Notes under the pieces: generated by a model | Told to the model about the DNA's origin: nothing | Databases searched by the model: none | What the model saw: only the letters and a program-made list of their open reading frames with translations | Position numbers and translations under genes: made by a program | In this document: in pieces, positions 43,329-51,728 of the stretch | How positions within the stretch are numbered: position 1 is the first letter of the stretch | Layout: each line of letters begins with the position of its first letter | NCBI GenBank assembly: GCA_900466945.1 | Contig: UBNV01000007.1 | Location: 106,696-170,695, forward strand | Source: Hyphomicrobiales bacterium | Lineage (GTDB): Bacteria; Pseudomonadota; Alphaproteobacteria; Rhizobiales; Rhizobiaceae | Length of the DNA: 64,000 nucleotides | Direction: 5' to 3'

Positions 43329-44138
43329 ACCGGGACCGCCTCTCCGCAGTGCGTCCTTCAAACTCCCGACCCACAAATCACGCGCCCCATCGAGCGTCGG
43401 ACGGATTCATCACTACAAGCCACGGTTCGCCAGGTTCCACCGCCACAAGTTGAAGAGTGCGGTCAAGAACCAGATGCTGATTGAGGAGATGACCGGCGGC
43501 AGGGTCTTTTCAGGAAGGTCCGATGCTCGTGCCAGCGATCATCAGGATGGCAGCAATACCGAGCGCGCCGTTATGGTCCCAGTTTCCATGGCAATTGCAG
43601 TCGCATCCTCCGCGCCGAGACGCAAGGCGCGCGGGAGTTCGCCCGGTCGTCGACCGTATGTGCGCTATGCTCCACTACAGCGGCCTAGCGAGATCAGGAT
43701 CCCGCGATCGCAGGACATCGAGCGATGCGTTGATGATCGGCCGCTGACCTCAAGATTGACATCGCGACTAGAGATGCCGAGATAGAAGCGACGCGTCCAC
43801 TCGTCGAGATGCGCAATGACCATTGCCAAAAGTCGGGGATTATTTGCTCCCTTGGCGATCGCAGATGGAAATCGCCAAGCTGCAGCTTCCGCTCGAACTC
43901 GGATGCGGCGATCCTCAACGGAAGCCCAAAACCTCAGATGATCGAACAGAGGCCGAAGACGGACAATGAAACAATGGTCCGAGGTATAGCCGCAGCCCTG
44001 ATGACCGATCACTTGCGATTACTCGGAAGCAGGTGCGAGCGCCGGTTAGAGCTTTGCAAGCGCCGATTTCCACCCCAGCAAAGAAACTGGGGCTTCGTGG
44101 CACGTTCGCTTTGGCTTACAGATCGCTATTTGGCCTCT
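43329..44138. other. 810-bp stretch without a supported gene
   Basis: Only short, mutually overlapping frames occur here, none with a good ribosome site plus recognisable motifs. The leftward frame near 43694-44012 (for example AMVIAHLDEWTRRFYLGISS) is the most protein-like and could be a decayed gene, but I do not recognise it. The 302 bp from 44214 to 44515 likewise show nothing clear. Together with the frameshifted gene at 44516-44825 this looks like a decaying region. Confidence 0.5.
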
Positions 44139-44213
44139 TCATCCAAGGCCAAAAAACGACAGGACAGCGACAACGACTACGACCAAACCAACGATGTAGA
44201 TAATACCATTCAT
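44139..44213 (-). CDS. 24-residue membrane peptide
   Basis: A tiny frame, MNGIIYIVGLVVVVVAVLSF then FGLG, is one hydrophobic helix with a start preceded by AAGGAACCC. It is below usual annotation length. Near-identical short peptides occur in rhizobial genomes as far as I remember, often unannotated, which supports it being real. The function is unknown; it is next to a degraded gene and unlinked in orientation to the LacI gene. Confidence 0.5.
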   Translation of the reverse strand: MNGIIYIVGLVVVVVAVLSFFGLG

Positions 44214-44515
44214 GAGGGTTCCTTTCTTTTTTTCCTACAACAGAACGCCTCCTGATGGCGTTAGTTCCTTATCTCAGTTTCCCGATTGAAAACTGACGGA
44301 TTTGAGGAAAGGGATCGACCGCTCTGAAGGGAACGCGAGCCAGATACCTACTCCGGCCGATAGGACTTCGGGTGTGTCTTGGACTGACTACTGAAGCCTG
44401 CCTCTACAGAAGCGAGGTTCGGTCAAGGCATGCCGGTTTTCGAACAATGGAACTTTGGGTCCCAGCTGCAAGAAGGGTCGGACCTGGGATTCAGGGCAGC
44501 GAAAAATTTGAGGCT

Positions 44516-44825
44516 TCAAGGTCGCTTGCGGTAGCATCCGGCATACGTTGAATCTTCGACAAGTCTGCGGTTCTGATCTGGCGCGCCGTCTGCACACCAG
44601 ACCGGTCCACGTTCACCCAGCCCGACTTGGCTTTCGCCACGCGCTGTCGCGCCAGTGCCATCTGGCTGTGTCTACCCTTCGCATTTCGCACCGCCCGTCG
44701 CGCTGACATCGGTTCGCTGACAAGGCGCTGCCGCTCATCATCGGAGAGCCGCGGATCACTCTTTACCCACAGCCGCCTTTGACCACAAAGTATCTGCCGT
44801 CAGAGGTATCGGGGTAGACGCTCAT
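44516..44825 (-). pseudogene. small rhizobial hypothetical gene with two frameshifts
   Basis: Reading left from ATG at 44825, the start MSVYPDTSDGRYFVVKG runs into a stop, but one frame over the protein continues with RLWVKSDPRLSDDERQRLV and SARRAVRNAKG. A second shift after AKAK restores GLGERGPVWCADGAPDQNRR and a C-terminus ending YAGCYRKRP. In order these pieces match a conserved rhizobial family of about 100 residues (RYFVV.GRLW, ...GERGPVWW.DGAPD.NR.). The first lesion looks like loss of one base in AAAGGC-GGCTG; the second lies in the AAGTCGGG region. Also, the usual WW reads WC. Both shifts point to an inactive gene rather than a sequencing slip, though a slip cannot be excluded. Confidence 0.7.
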
Positions 44826-45015
44826 TGGTATCCTTCCGAATTCAGGAACAATTCTGCGGCCTTGTGGTTTCGATGTCGAGGTCGCGGCGTGTCAAACGGA
44901 CACGACCGAGATGGTGAACGCAGCGGTTTTTCCGTTTTCTCGCTGCGGGCAACGAAACGCCAGGCGAGCGCCCAACCGGTCCGCCGCGATCTCGCTGAGG
45001 AACAGGAGAGCAGGA

Positions 45016-45192
45016 ATGTCGAAACGTGAGCTTATCGATACCGGAACCGACAAACGCTACGTCCGCCGTGACGAAGACGGCAAGTTCAAGGGCTCTGTCG
45101 ATGTCGGGCGCTCCCTGTCCGCCGACAAGCGCCATGACGCCAAGAATGATGCGAAACCCGGCCAAGGCGATCAGGGTGATCACAAACGGTAA
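45016..45192 (+). CDS. 58-residue conserved hypothetical protein
   Basis: A very polar, probably disordered protein, MSKRELIDTGTDKRYVRRD through KFKGSVDVGRSLSADKRHDA to a K/D/G-rich tail. ATG at 45016 has AACAGGAG upstream; the frame upstream of it is not coding-like. Similar small hydrophilic proteins (RYVRRDE.G.F.E..DVGRSLS.D.R..AK) are common in rhizobia and of unknown function. It ends 3 bp before the exonuclease GTG start, so the two are co-transcribed. Confidence 0.75.
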   Translation: MSKRELIDTGTDKRYVRRDEDGKFKGSVDVGRSLSADKRHDAKNDAKPGQGDQGDHKR

Positions 45193-45195
45193 GCC

Positions 45196-45990
45196 GTGAA
45201 GATTGCCACATACAACGTCAATGGTGTGAACGGCCGCCTGGAAGTGCTCCTGCGATGGTTGGAGGCAGAGTCGCCCGATGTCGTCTGTCTTCAGGAGCTG
45301 AAAGCACCGGACACCAAATTTCCCGCGAAAGCGATAAATGCAGCCGGCTACGGCGCTATCTGGCACGGTCAAAAATCCTGGAATGGTGTCGCTATCCTCG
45401 CAAAAGGTTGCGAGCCGCTGCTCACGCGCAAAGGGCTGCCAGGCGATCCGGACGATATTCAAAGTCGATACATCGAAGCGGCAATTGATGGGATGCTCAT
45501 CGGCTGTCTCTATCTCCCGAACGGCAATCCGTATCCGGGACCAAAGTTCGAGTACAAGCTGAAGTGGCTCGAGCGTTTGGCCACCTATGCTGCCCAACTG
45601 CTTGAGTTGAAAGTTCCGGTGATCCTCGCTGGAGACTACAACGTCATTCCGACGGACCTGGATGTCTACAAGCCGGAGCGGTGGGTCAACGATGCTTTAT
45701 TTCGCATGGAGGTAAGGGACGCATATAAGCGGCTTGTCGAGCAGGGGTGGACGGACGGGATACGCGAGCTTCACCCAGACGAACCTATATACACTTTCTG
45801 GGACTATTTCAGGAATGCATTCGGTCGGAACGCGGGGCTGAGGATCGACCACTTTCTTCTCAGTCCAGACCTTGCGACCAAGCTCTCCGGGGCTGGTGTA
45901 GACCGGGAAGTACGGGGCTGGAGCCATACCAGTGACCATGCACCTACCTGGGTCCAGCTGTCGAAGAAAACCAAGCAAGCAGGAAAATAG
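45196..45990 (+). CDS. xthA: exodeoxyribonuclease III (AP endonuclease)
   Basis: A 264-residue Mg-dependent exonuclease/AP endonuclease of the EEP superfamily, acting in base-excision repair. Catalytic features are intact: TYNVNGV at the start, CLQELKAP with the metal-binding Glu, AGDYNVIPTDLD with the catalytic Asp/Asn, GLRIDHFLLS, and the C-terminal SDHAPTWV histidine. GTG at 45196 is the start. Rhizobia usually have several paralogues; this one is next to a small disordered protein rather than a replication gene, so a stress-linked accessory role is plausible. Confidence 0.93.
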   Translation: MKIATYNVNGVNGRLEVLLRWLEAESPDVVCLQELKAPDTKFPAKAINAAGYGAIWHGQKSWNGVAILAKGCEPLLTRKGLPGDPDDIQSRYIEAAIDGMLIGCLYLPNGNPYPGPKFEYKLKWLERLATYAAQLLELKVPVILAGDYNVIPTDLDVYKPERWVNDALFRMEVRDAYKRLVEQGWTDGIRELHPDEPIYTFWDYFRNAFGRNAGLRIDHFLLSPDLATKLSGAGVDREVRGWSHTSDHAPTWVQLSKKTKQAGK

Positions 45991-46217
45991 CATGGCTGAC
46001 GATTGGTGAGCCTCGACCAGGAGTAGTGCTGAAGATCTCGAGAAGGCGGTAGTCGAGGCGCGCGCCCGGAAGATGGGTTTGCCGCGATGAACCACGAACC
46101 GGCCTGCCTCGCATGGAGCTCAACCATGAGCCCGACACTCCGGAGGCTGGTGGTGCGACGCATCCACCAAGGACGGCTCTGCCCTCTCATCGCCTACCCA
46201 CGCGCAACAGACCACTT

Positions 46218-48269
46218 TCACATGAGCTTGCTCAGCACCTGGGCTAGCTGCTCTTGCGAATATGGTTTCCCCAGTCGCGCAACATCGATTTCCACGCCAG
46301 GCGGCAAGTCAGCGTAGCCCGAAGCCATGACAATGGGCATGCTGGGCAGGCGTGCTTTCACAGCTTTTATCAATTCCGCACCCGTCATGCCAGGCATCGA
46401 ATAATCGGTAATCACGACGTCGAAAGCTTCGCCACCATCGAGCAGGGTGAGCGCTTCTTTACCGGAATAAACTTCAATGACTTCGTGGCCAAGGTCAGTC
46501 AGCATGTCAGCCGAACTCATTGCAATCAGCACATCGTCGTCGACCAGCAGGATTCGTTTGGGAGCACTCGTGGCCGTGCTCTCCACGGCACTGGCTTGTT
46601 CAGGTTCGGCGACCTCGGTTGCCGAGACCGGGATCCAAAGCTGTGCTGTTGTGCCTTCCCCCAGTGAACTTGTGAGCTTTAGCTCACCTTCCAGCTGCAA
46701 GGCCAAGCCATGCACCATGGACAGGCCGAGCCCTGTGCCCTTGCCGAGCTCCTTGGTTGAAAAGAAGGGCTCGATCGCCTTCTGCAAAGTCTCTGCATCC
46801 ATGCCCGAACCTTGGTCGATGACCGAGAGGACGACATAACGTCCACCGGCCAGTCCACCAACCGACGGAGGCTGCTCGGCCTCGTGAAGATCAACACGGA
46901 TCGCGCCGCCTTCCGGCATGGCGTCGCGCGCATTGACGACCAGATTGAGCAAGGCGAGCTCAATCTGGTTTGCGTCGGCCAAAACCGGCGGCAAGTGTCC
47001 GGGCACATGCACATCGATGACAATAGCCGATCCCACGGATTGCTGGAGGAGCCCCTGCATGTCTGCAACCAAGGTGCCAAGATTGACCGGTCCGACCTGA
47101 AGGTCCTGGCGTCGTGCAAAAGCCAACAGGCGCTGGGTGAGCGAGGCACCTCTTTGTGCCCCTTGATAAGCGCCGTCAATCAGGCGTGCTGCCCTGGCAT
47201 CACCATGAACATGCTTCCGCAGAAGTTCGAGGTTGCCCAGCACTGCCATCAGCAGATTGTTGAAGTCGTGCGCGACACCGCCTGTCAGTTGGCCGATCAT
47301 CTCCATCTTCTGCGCCTGCCGAAGCTGTTCTTCCGCGCGCTCGCGCTGGCTGACCTCGGCGAGCATCTGCTGATGGGTTTCTTCCAGCTCTCGCGTGCGC
47401 TCCGCCACGCGTTCCTCCAGCATCACATTGAGATGGCGCTGCTGCGCTTCAGCCTGCATGCGGTCGGTGATATCGGCAGAGACCCCCACAAGCTTGACGG
47501 GGCGCCCTGCGCGGTCCCGGTCGAGCTGTGCGCGGGTCTCGACGGCACGGATCGATCCATCCGGCCTCATGATGCGATAGGTGATGGCATATTCCGACCC
47601 TATCTCGATGCTTTGACGCACGGCTGCCTTCATGCCTTCGACATCTTCGGGGTGGATCATGTGAAGCAAATCATCATAGGTAAAGTTATCCGTCGCCGCC
47701 CGGCCGAAGATCTCCCGGCAGGTCTGTGAGGTGGTTAGCCCATTGTCGGCGAGGTTGAATTCCCAGGCTCCGAGGCGGCCGGCCTCAAGCGCGATCTGGA
47801 GCCGCCTTTGTCCTTCTCTGACGTCGTCGATCCGGTTGCGTGCCTCATATTGCCGACGGCGCCCTCGCATGGCCGACCGGGCAACACTGACGAAGGTCGT
47901 CGGATGGAAAGGCCGCTCGATGAAACTGACATTGCCCAAGAGCTCGGAAAGCCGGCCGGCTGCGGGATTGCGCTCTGGGCCGCCGCCCCTTGCAGTCAAG
48001 ATGATGAAAGGCAAATCCGACCAGCTGGGCTGTGCCTTGATCCACTCGGACATTAGGCGCAGATCTGCCGACCTGAGTGTCTCCTCGGTCATGAGCGCAA
48101 AAGCCACATCCTCGCCGAGGCCTGATATCAGGTCGTCAAGCTGGGGGACGATTCTTGCGTCCACCCCCGCTTCACGGAGCATCGCAACGATTATCTGGCC
48201 GTCGCGACCCAGCGGAGCATGGACCAGTGCATGTACATCGCTGTCAGGAATTGGCCCTATCCTCTTCAA
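46218..48269 (-). CDS. hybrid sensor histidine kinase (pseudo-REC, PAS, HK, REC)
   Basis: A 683-residue soluble hybrid kinase. Residues 10-135 look like a receiver without a clear phosphoacceptor Asp (the site reads FALMTEETL). A PAS/PAC domain follows (about 155-272, ending VGVSADITDR), then a coiled coil (about 275-320), HisKA with His334 in GGVAHDFNNLL, a HATPase with NARDAM, GSGMD and GKGTGLGLSM boxes, and a C-terminal receiver with Asp622 in ITDYSMPG. No membrane segment. The start is uncertain: TTG at 48269 overlaps the KaiC-like gene by 26 bp, and no ATG lies near. The overlap shows translational coupling with the KaiC-like protein. Confidence 0.9.
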   Translation of the reverse strand: MKRIGPIPDSDVHALVHAPLGRDGQIIVAMLREAGVDARIVPQLDDLISGLGEDVAFALMTEETLRSADLRLMSEWIKAQPSWSDLPFIILTARGGGPERNPAAGRLSELLGNVSFIERPFHPTTFVSVARSAMRGRRRQYEARNRIDDVREGQRRLQIALEAGRLGAWEFNLADNGLTTSQTCREIFGRAATDNFTYDDLLHMIHPEDVEGMKAAVRQSIEIGSEYAITYRIMRPDGSIRAVETRAQLDRDRAGRPVKLVGVSADITDRMQAEAQQRHLNVMLEERVAERTRELEETHQQMLAEVSQRERAEEQLRQAQKMEMIGQLTGGVAHDFNNLLMAVLGNLELLRKHVHGDARAARLIDGAYQGAQRGASLTQRLLAFARRQDLQVGPVNLGTLVADMQGLLQQSVGSAIVIDVHVPGHLPPVLADANQIELALLNLVVNARDAMPEGGAIRVDLHEAEQPPSVGGLAGGRYVVLSVIDQGSGMDAETLQKAIEPFFSTKELGKGTGLGLSMVHGLALQLEGELKLTSSLGEGTTAQLWIPVSATEVAEPEQASAVESTATSAPKRILLVDDDVLIAMSSADMLTDLGHEVIEVYSGKEALTLLDGGEAFDVVITDYSMPGMTGAELIKAVKARLPSMPIVMASGYADLPPGVEIDVARLGKPYSQEQLAQVLSKLM

Positions 48270-49752
48270 GCATATCCAATAGCGGCTGTCCCTCGCCGAC
48301 GAAGAGCGGGACGCCCGTCAAGATCCCTTGAAACCCGGTCAGAGGCTCGCCGAGCGTCAGGCCCTCATTTCGGATCCTGAATTCGCGAATGGTATCCTCG
48401 TGCTGGCCGGTGCGTTTCTTGATGACCGAGATTGCCCGGCGGACGCGACCTTGGGCTTCAAAGTAGCGGAGCAGAATGACGGTATCGGCAAGGTAGGTGA
48501 CATCCACCGGGGATCGCATGTCGCCGACCAGGCCGTGTTGCGCCACGGTAATGAAAGTGTTGGCGCCTTGCCTGTTCAGATACTGCAGGAGCTCGTGCAT
48601 ATGCAGGATGAGCGCATTTTCTCCCGGCATAGCCGCCTGATAGCCATTGATACTGTCAATAACGACTGTCTTGGCGTCAAATCCAGCAACCCGGTCTCTC
48701 ACACGCTGGGCAAATTCACCTGGTGAGAGTTCTGCTGCGTCGAGCTGCTCGATATGAATGAGGCCATCATTCTGCATGGCTTCGAGGTCGATCCCCATCT
48801 CCTTTGTTCGGGAAAACAGCAGCCCCAGCTCTTCGTCGAAGATGAAAATGGCCGCTCGCTCTCCACGCCTGACGGCGGCCTCGACGAACTGAAGTGCAAA
48901 TAGACTTTTTCCCGTCCCAGCGGGTCCAATGAGGAGTGTGCTGGAGCCACGCGCGACGCCACCTCCAAGCAGATCATCGAACTCGCCTATGCCCGTGGCA
49001 AGCACGCTTCGCTGAAAGCCCGAACGGTGCTCGATCGCACGCAATCTCGGGAAGACAGCCACTCCGCCGGTCTTGATGACAAAATCATGATAGCCCCCGC
49101 GGAAGGACTGGCCTCTATATTTGAGGACCCTCAGCCTGCGCCGTTCAGAGCCGTAGTCAGGTGCCAGCTGTTCCAGGTGGACAACACCATGCACGACGCT
49201 ATGGACGGTTTTGTCGCTGGCGTCTGAGGTCATGTCGTCCAACAGAAGCACCGTCGCGTCAGAACGCGAGAAGAAGTGTTTCAATGCCAGTATCTGCCGA
49301 CGGTATCGAAGCGATCCCTGCGCGAGCAGTCTGATTTCGGACAGACTGTCGATCACAACCCGATGGGGCTTCACCCGCTCGAACGCCTCGAAAATGAGCT
49401 TCGTTGTCTCTCCAAGCTCAAGGTCGGAGGAGTAAAGCAAGCTCTGTTGCTGCTCGGCATCGAGAAGGCTTTCTGGCGGAACGAGTTCGAAGATTTTGAC
49501 CTCGTCCCCGATCTCCATCCCGTGCGAAAGAGCGCTGTCGCGCAGCTCCTTTTCGGTTTCGGAAAGGGTAATGTACAGGCAGCGCTCGCCGGCATTTTGC
49601 CCTTCCAGAAGGAAATGCAATGCGATCGTGGTTTTGCCGGAACCGGGTGCCCCCTCGAGCAAGAAGACGTGACGACGTGTCAGCCCTCCGGAAAGAATGT
49701 CGTCGAGCCCCACGACCCCGGTCTTTGCTTTCCCCGTCACGCTCTCTTGCAT
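48244..49752 (-). CDS. KaiC-like double-domain ATPase
   Basis: A 502-residue protein with two RecA/KaiC domains. Walker A motifs are EGAPGSGKTT (about 33-42) and GPAGTGKS (276-283). Walker B-like strands are HRVVIDSLSEI and KTVVIDSINGY. Acidic catalytic residues appear as LSETEKE and FDEELG. The length is close to cyanobacterial KaiC, though KaiA and KaiB are not seen here. Non-cyanobacterial KaiC homologues next to histidine kinases are linked to stress responses. ATG at 49752. The upstream 296 bp to mgtC-like at 50049 hold no supported gene. Confidence 0.93.
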   Translation of the reverse strand: MQESVTGKAKTGVVGLDDILSGGLTRRHVFLLEGAPGSGKTTIALHFLLEGQNAGERCLYITLSETEKELRDSALSHGMEIGDEVKIFELVPPESLLDAEQQQSLLYSSDLELGETTKLIFEAFERVKPHRVVIDSLSEIRLLAQGSLRYRRQILALKHFFSRSDATVLLLDDMTSDASDKTVHSVVHGVVHLEQLAPDYGSERRRLRVLKYRGQSFRGGYHDFVIKTGGVAVFPRLRAIEHRSGFQRSVLATGIGEFDDLLGGGVARGSSTLLIGPAGTGKSLFALQFVEAAVRRGERAAIFIFDEELGLLFSRTKEMGIDLEAMQNDGLIHIEQLDAAELSPGEFAQRVRDRVAGFDAKTVVIDSINGYQAAMPGENALILHMHELLQYLNRQGANTFITVAQHGLVGDMRSPVDVTYLADTVILLRYFEAQGRVRRAISVIKKRTGQHEDTIREFRIRNEGLTLGEPLTGFQGILTGVPLFVGEGQPLLDMLEEDRANS

Positions 49753-50048
49753 AGGTCCTCCGGCTTAGCTCCATCATGCTGGGCTCAAATCGATATTCGG
49801 CTTGATGAAAGACGCCGAGAGCCGGCCAATTGTTCCATAGCGCGGACGCCGGGGCTTCGAAGAACCGTCGATCACGCGTCTCATGACAGATGCCGATATT
49901 TCAACATTGCGAAGGAGTTTGGCGGCGAAAGTCGCAAGGACCGCGGCCACGCGACAAGCCGAAAAGGGGACCGCGTCCGCACTAACACTGGACGGAACAT
50001 CCCTCGCGCTGAAGCGTCTGGCAAGATCCTCTAACCGGAACGATACGC

Positions 50049-50513
50049 ATGACCTGGCTCGACAGTATCCACCCTAGTTTTGATCTTCTCGCCCACCTCG
50101 GCGCATTGGCTTTCGCCTACATCCTTGCCTTGCCAGTCGCGTGGGATCGGGAGCGTAATGAACGCAGCGCAGGGCTCAGAACGTTTCCCTTGGTTGCCAT
50201 CGCGGCCTGTGGTTTCATCCAGGCGACAGAGGGGATCACGCAAGGCAATGCCGAAGCGACCGCCCGTATCGTCGAGGGACTGATCAACGGGGTCGGCTTT
50301 ATCGGCGGAGGCGCCATTCTGGTCGGCAAAGTCGGCACGAAGGGAACTGCCACGGCTGCCAGCCTCTGGGCCACAGGGGCAATGGGGACGGCAGTCGGGC
50401 TGGGCGCCTATGACACTGCGATCGTGCTCTCCATCGTCACGTTCGCAACACTGCGCATCATGTCAAACTTCAAAACAGAGGGGACGCAAGGCCGGACAGA
50501 CAATGACGAATAG
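50049..50513 (+). CDS. MgtC/SapB-family membrane protein
   Basis: A 154-residue protein with four hydrophobic segments and the MgtC N-domain signature: ALPVAWDRERNERSAGLRTF, then GVGFIGGGAILV and TKGTATAASLWATGAMG. It lacks the long cytosolic C-terminal domain of virulence MgtC, so it corresponds to the short SapB/MgtC-like form, an inner-membrane protein of unsettled role in Mg or acid stress. ATG at 50049, divergent from the KaiC-like operon. A short overlapping frame upstream (49883-50077) is judged spurious. Confidence 0.9.
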   Translation: MTWLDSIHPSFDLLAHLGALAFAYILALPVAWDRERNERSAGLRTFPLVAIAACGFIQATEGITQGNAEATARIVEGLINGVGFIGGGAILVGKVGTKGTATAASLWATGAMGTAVGLGAYDTAIVLSIVTFATLRIMSNFKTEGTQGRTDNDE

Positions 50514-50579
50514 GATTTGTCTGGAGGGCCGTCGCAGGGGATCGCGTAACGATTGAGGGCTTAGCCTCCGCTAATCTTC

Positions 50580-51194
50580 TTAACTTGTCTCGCCAGGTTG
50601 GGGTGGTCGAAATGGCCGGCTCACATAGGCGGAGTTGAGTACGCCAAATCGCCAAGGCCGATCTCGCGCCTTTGAAATGCCGATGCGAGGCCCCGCAACG
50701 ACAATTGTCTCGTCTTCGCTCGCGTGAAGTGAAAATGGGGGCGATGTGGCCTTGAAACCGCTGAACTCGTTCGTGACCCCCAAGGCCTGACAGAGATTAC
50801 CGGGCCCTCGACAAAGGATCCGGGCATCTGACACGCTTCGCCGGGCAGCCATCAGGCCGAGCCCTTCAAGGGGCTCGAGCGCACGGATGAGGACTGCACT
50901 TCCGCGCGTACAAACGAAATTGAGACACCAGTGGCGGCCATACGAGCGATAGATGTAGACAGTTCCCGGAGGACCGAACATTGCGGCATTCGTCTTGGTC
51001 AGACCTTTGAAGCTGTGCGAGGCTTCATCATCCGGACCATAGGCCTCGGTTTCCACGATGACGCCTCCGCATCCGTTCACCAGAAGTCGCACACCCAACA
51101 ATGCTCTTGCGACCAGATCAGGAGGACGTGCGAAAAATGCGTCATTCAACCCGGTAGATACGTGCTTGCCCAGTCTGGATAGCTGCTTCGTCAT
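50580..51194 (-). CDS. DNA-3-methyladenine glycosylase (AAG/MPG family)
   Basis: A 204-residue alkyl-base DNA glycosylase of the mammalian MPG type that starts base-excision repair. VIVETEAYGPDDEASHSFKG carries the catalytic Glu; MFGPPGTVYIYRSYGRHWCLN and CRGPGNLCQALGV line the DNA-intercalation and base pocket. ATG at 51194 is used; a TTG nine bases upstream would lengthen it slightly. It is convergent with the MgtC-like gene, 66 bp away. Together with exonuclease III at 45196 this puts two base-excision repair genes in the stress region. Confidence 0.94.
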   Translation of the reverse strand: MTKQLSRLGKHVSTGLNDAFFARPPDLVARALLGVRLLVNGCGGVIVETEAYGPDDEASHSFKGLTKTNAAMFGPPGTVYIYRSYGRHWCLNFVCTRGSAVLIRALEPLEGLGLMAARRSVSDARILCRGPGNLCQALGVTNEFSGFKATSPPFSLHASEDETIVVAGPRIGISKARDRPWRFGVLNSAYVSRPFRPPQPGETS

Positions 51195-51222
51195 GGCCTG
51201 CAAACGAGCATTTGAAGCTTCG

Positions 51223-51540
51223 TCATCGGTAGATAAACAACGCCCGCCCGCTTGACGCGCGGAGCGCCAAAATGAATGCCAATCCCAACGCAGCGGTGAG
51301 AGACAGGACAGGTGAGGATAGCGATGAAAGCCGGGCCGCGGGTTGTTGACGACCTTCAGCTTCCGGCCACCCCTCTTCCACCCGAATTTTCAAGTCCTCT
51401 AACTGCGCTCGAAGGGATGCGATTTCCTGACGGAGTCGACGATCCTGTGGCGAGTCTTGGTCAGGTGTATCGTCAAGCTCTTCCAAATGCTCGCGCAATT
51501 GTTCGGGGCTGTCGAATCCCCTCGCTTTGATATTCACCAT
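51223..51540 (-). CDS. small C-terminally anchored coiled-coil protein
   Basis: A 105-residue protein: a charged coiled-coil-like region (about 10-60; LREHLEELDDTPDQDSPQDR, EIASLRAQLEDLKIRVEEG) followed by one membrane helix near the C-terminus (VLSLTAALGLAFILAL). ATG at 51540 has AGGGAGGA upstream. It ends 29 bp before the glycosylase start and may be co-transcribed with it. No family recognised; a tail-anchored inner-membrane location is inferred. Confidence 0.65.
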   Translation of the reverse strand: MVNIKARGFDSPEQLREHLEELDDTPDQDSPQDRRLRQEIASLRAQLEDLKIRVEEGWPEAEGRQQPAARLSSLSSPVLSLTAALGLAFILALRASSGRALFIYR

Positions 51541-51728
51541 AAGTCCTCCCTGAGCTGCAAAGATGCGCCATCGAATTCAGACGCACGCAACAAATCAAAG
51601 GGGCACTTGTTCCGCACCACGTCAGGCCGGAGTGAAACTACCGGTCTCGCTGCTGATAGACGACGGCTTGCCGTCATACCTGGCGTTTTCGCTCAATGGA
51701 TCCACCTCGTATCCACGGACGATAGCAC

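Noticed and set aside
43450..43785. 111-codon plus-strand frame in the 43.3-44.1 kb gap
   Set aside because: Ser/Arg-rich without motifs or ribosome site; competing frames on the other strand are equally weak.
49883..50077. 64-codon frame upstream of the MgtC-like gene
   Set aside because: It overlaps the MgtC-like start, has no ribosome site and no recognised relatives.
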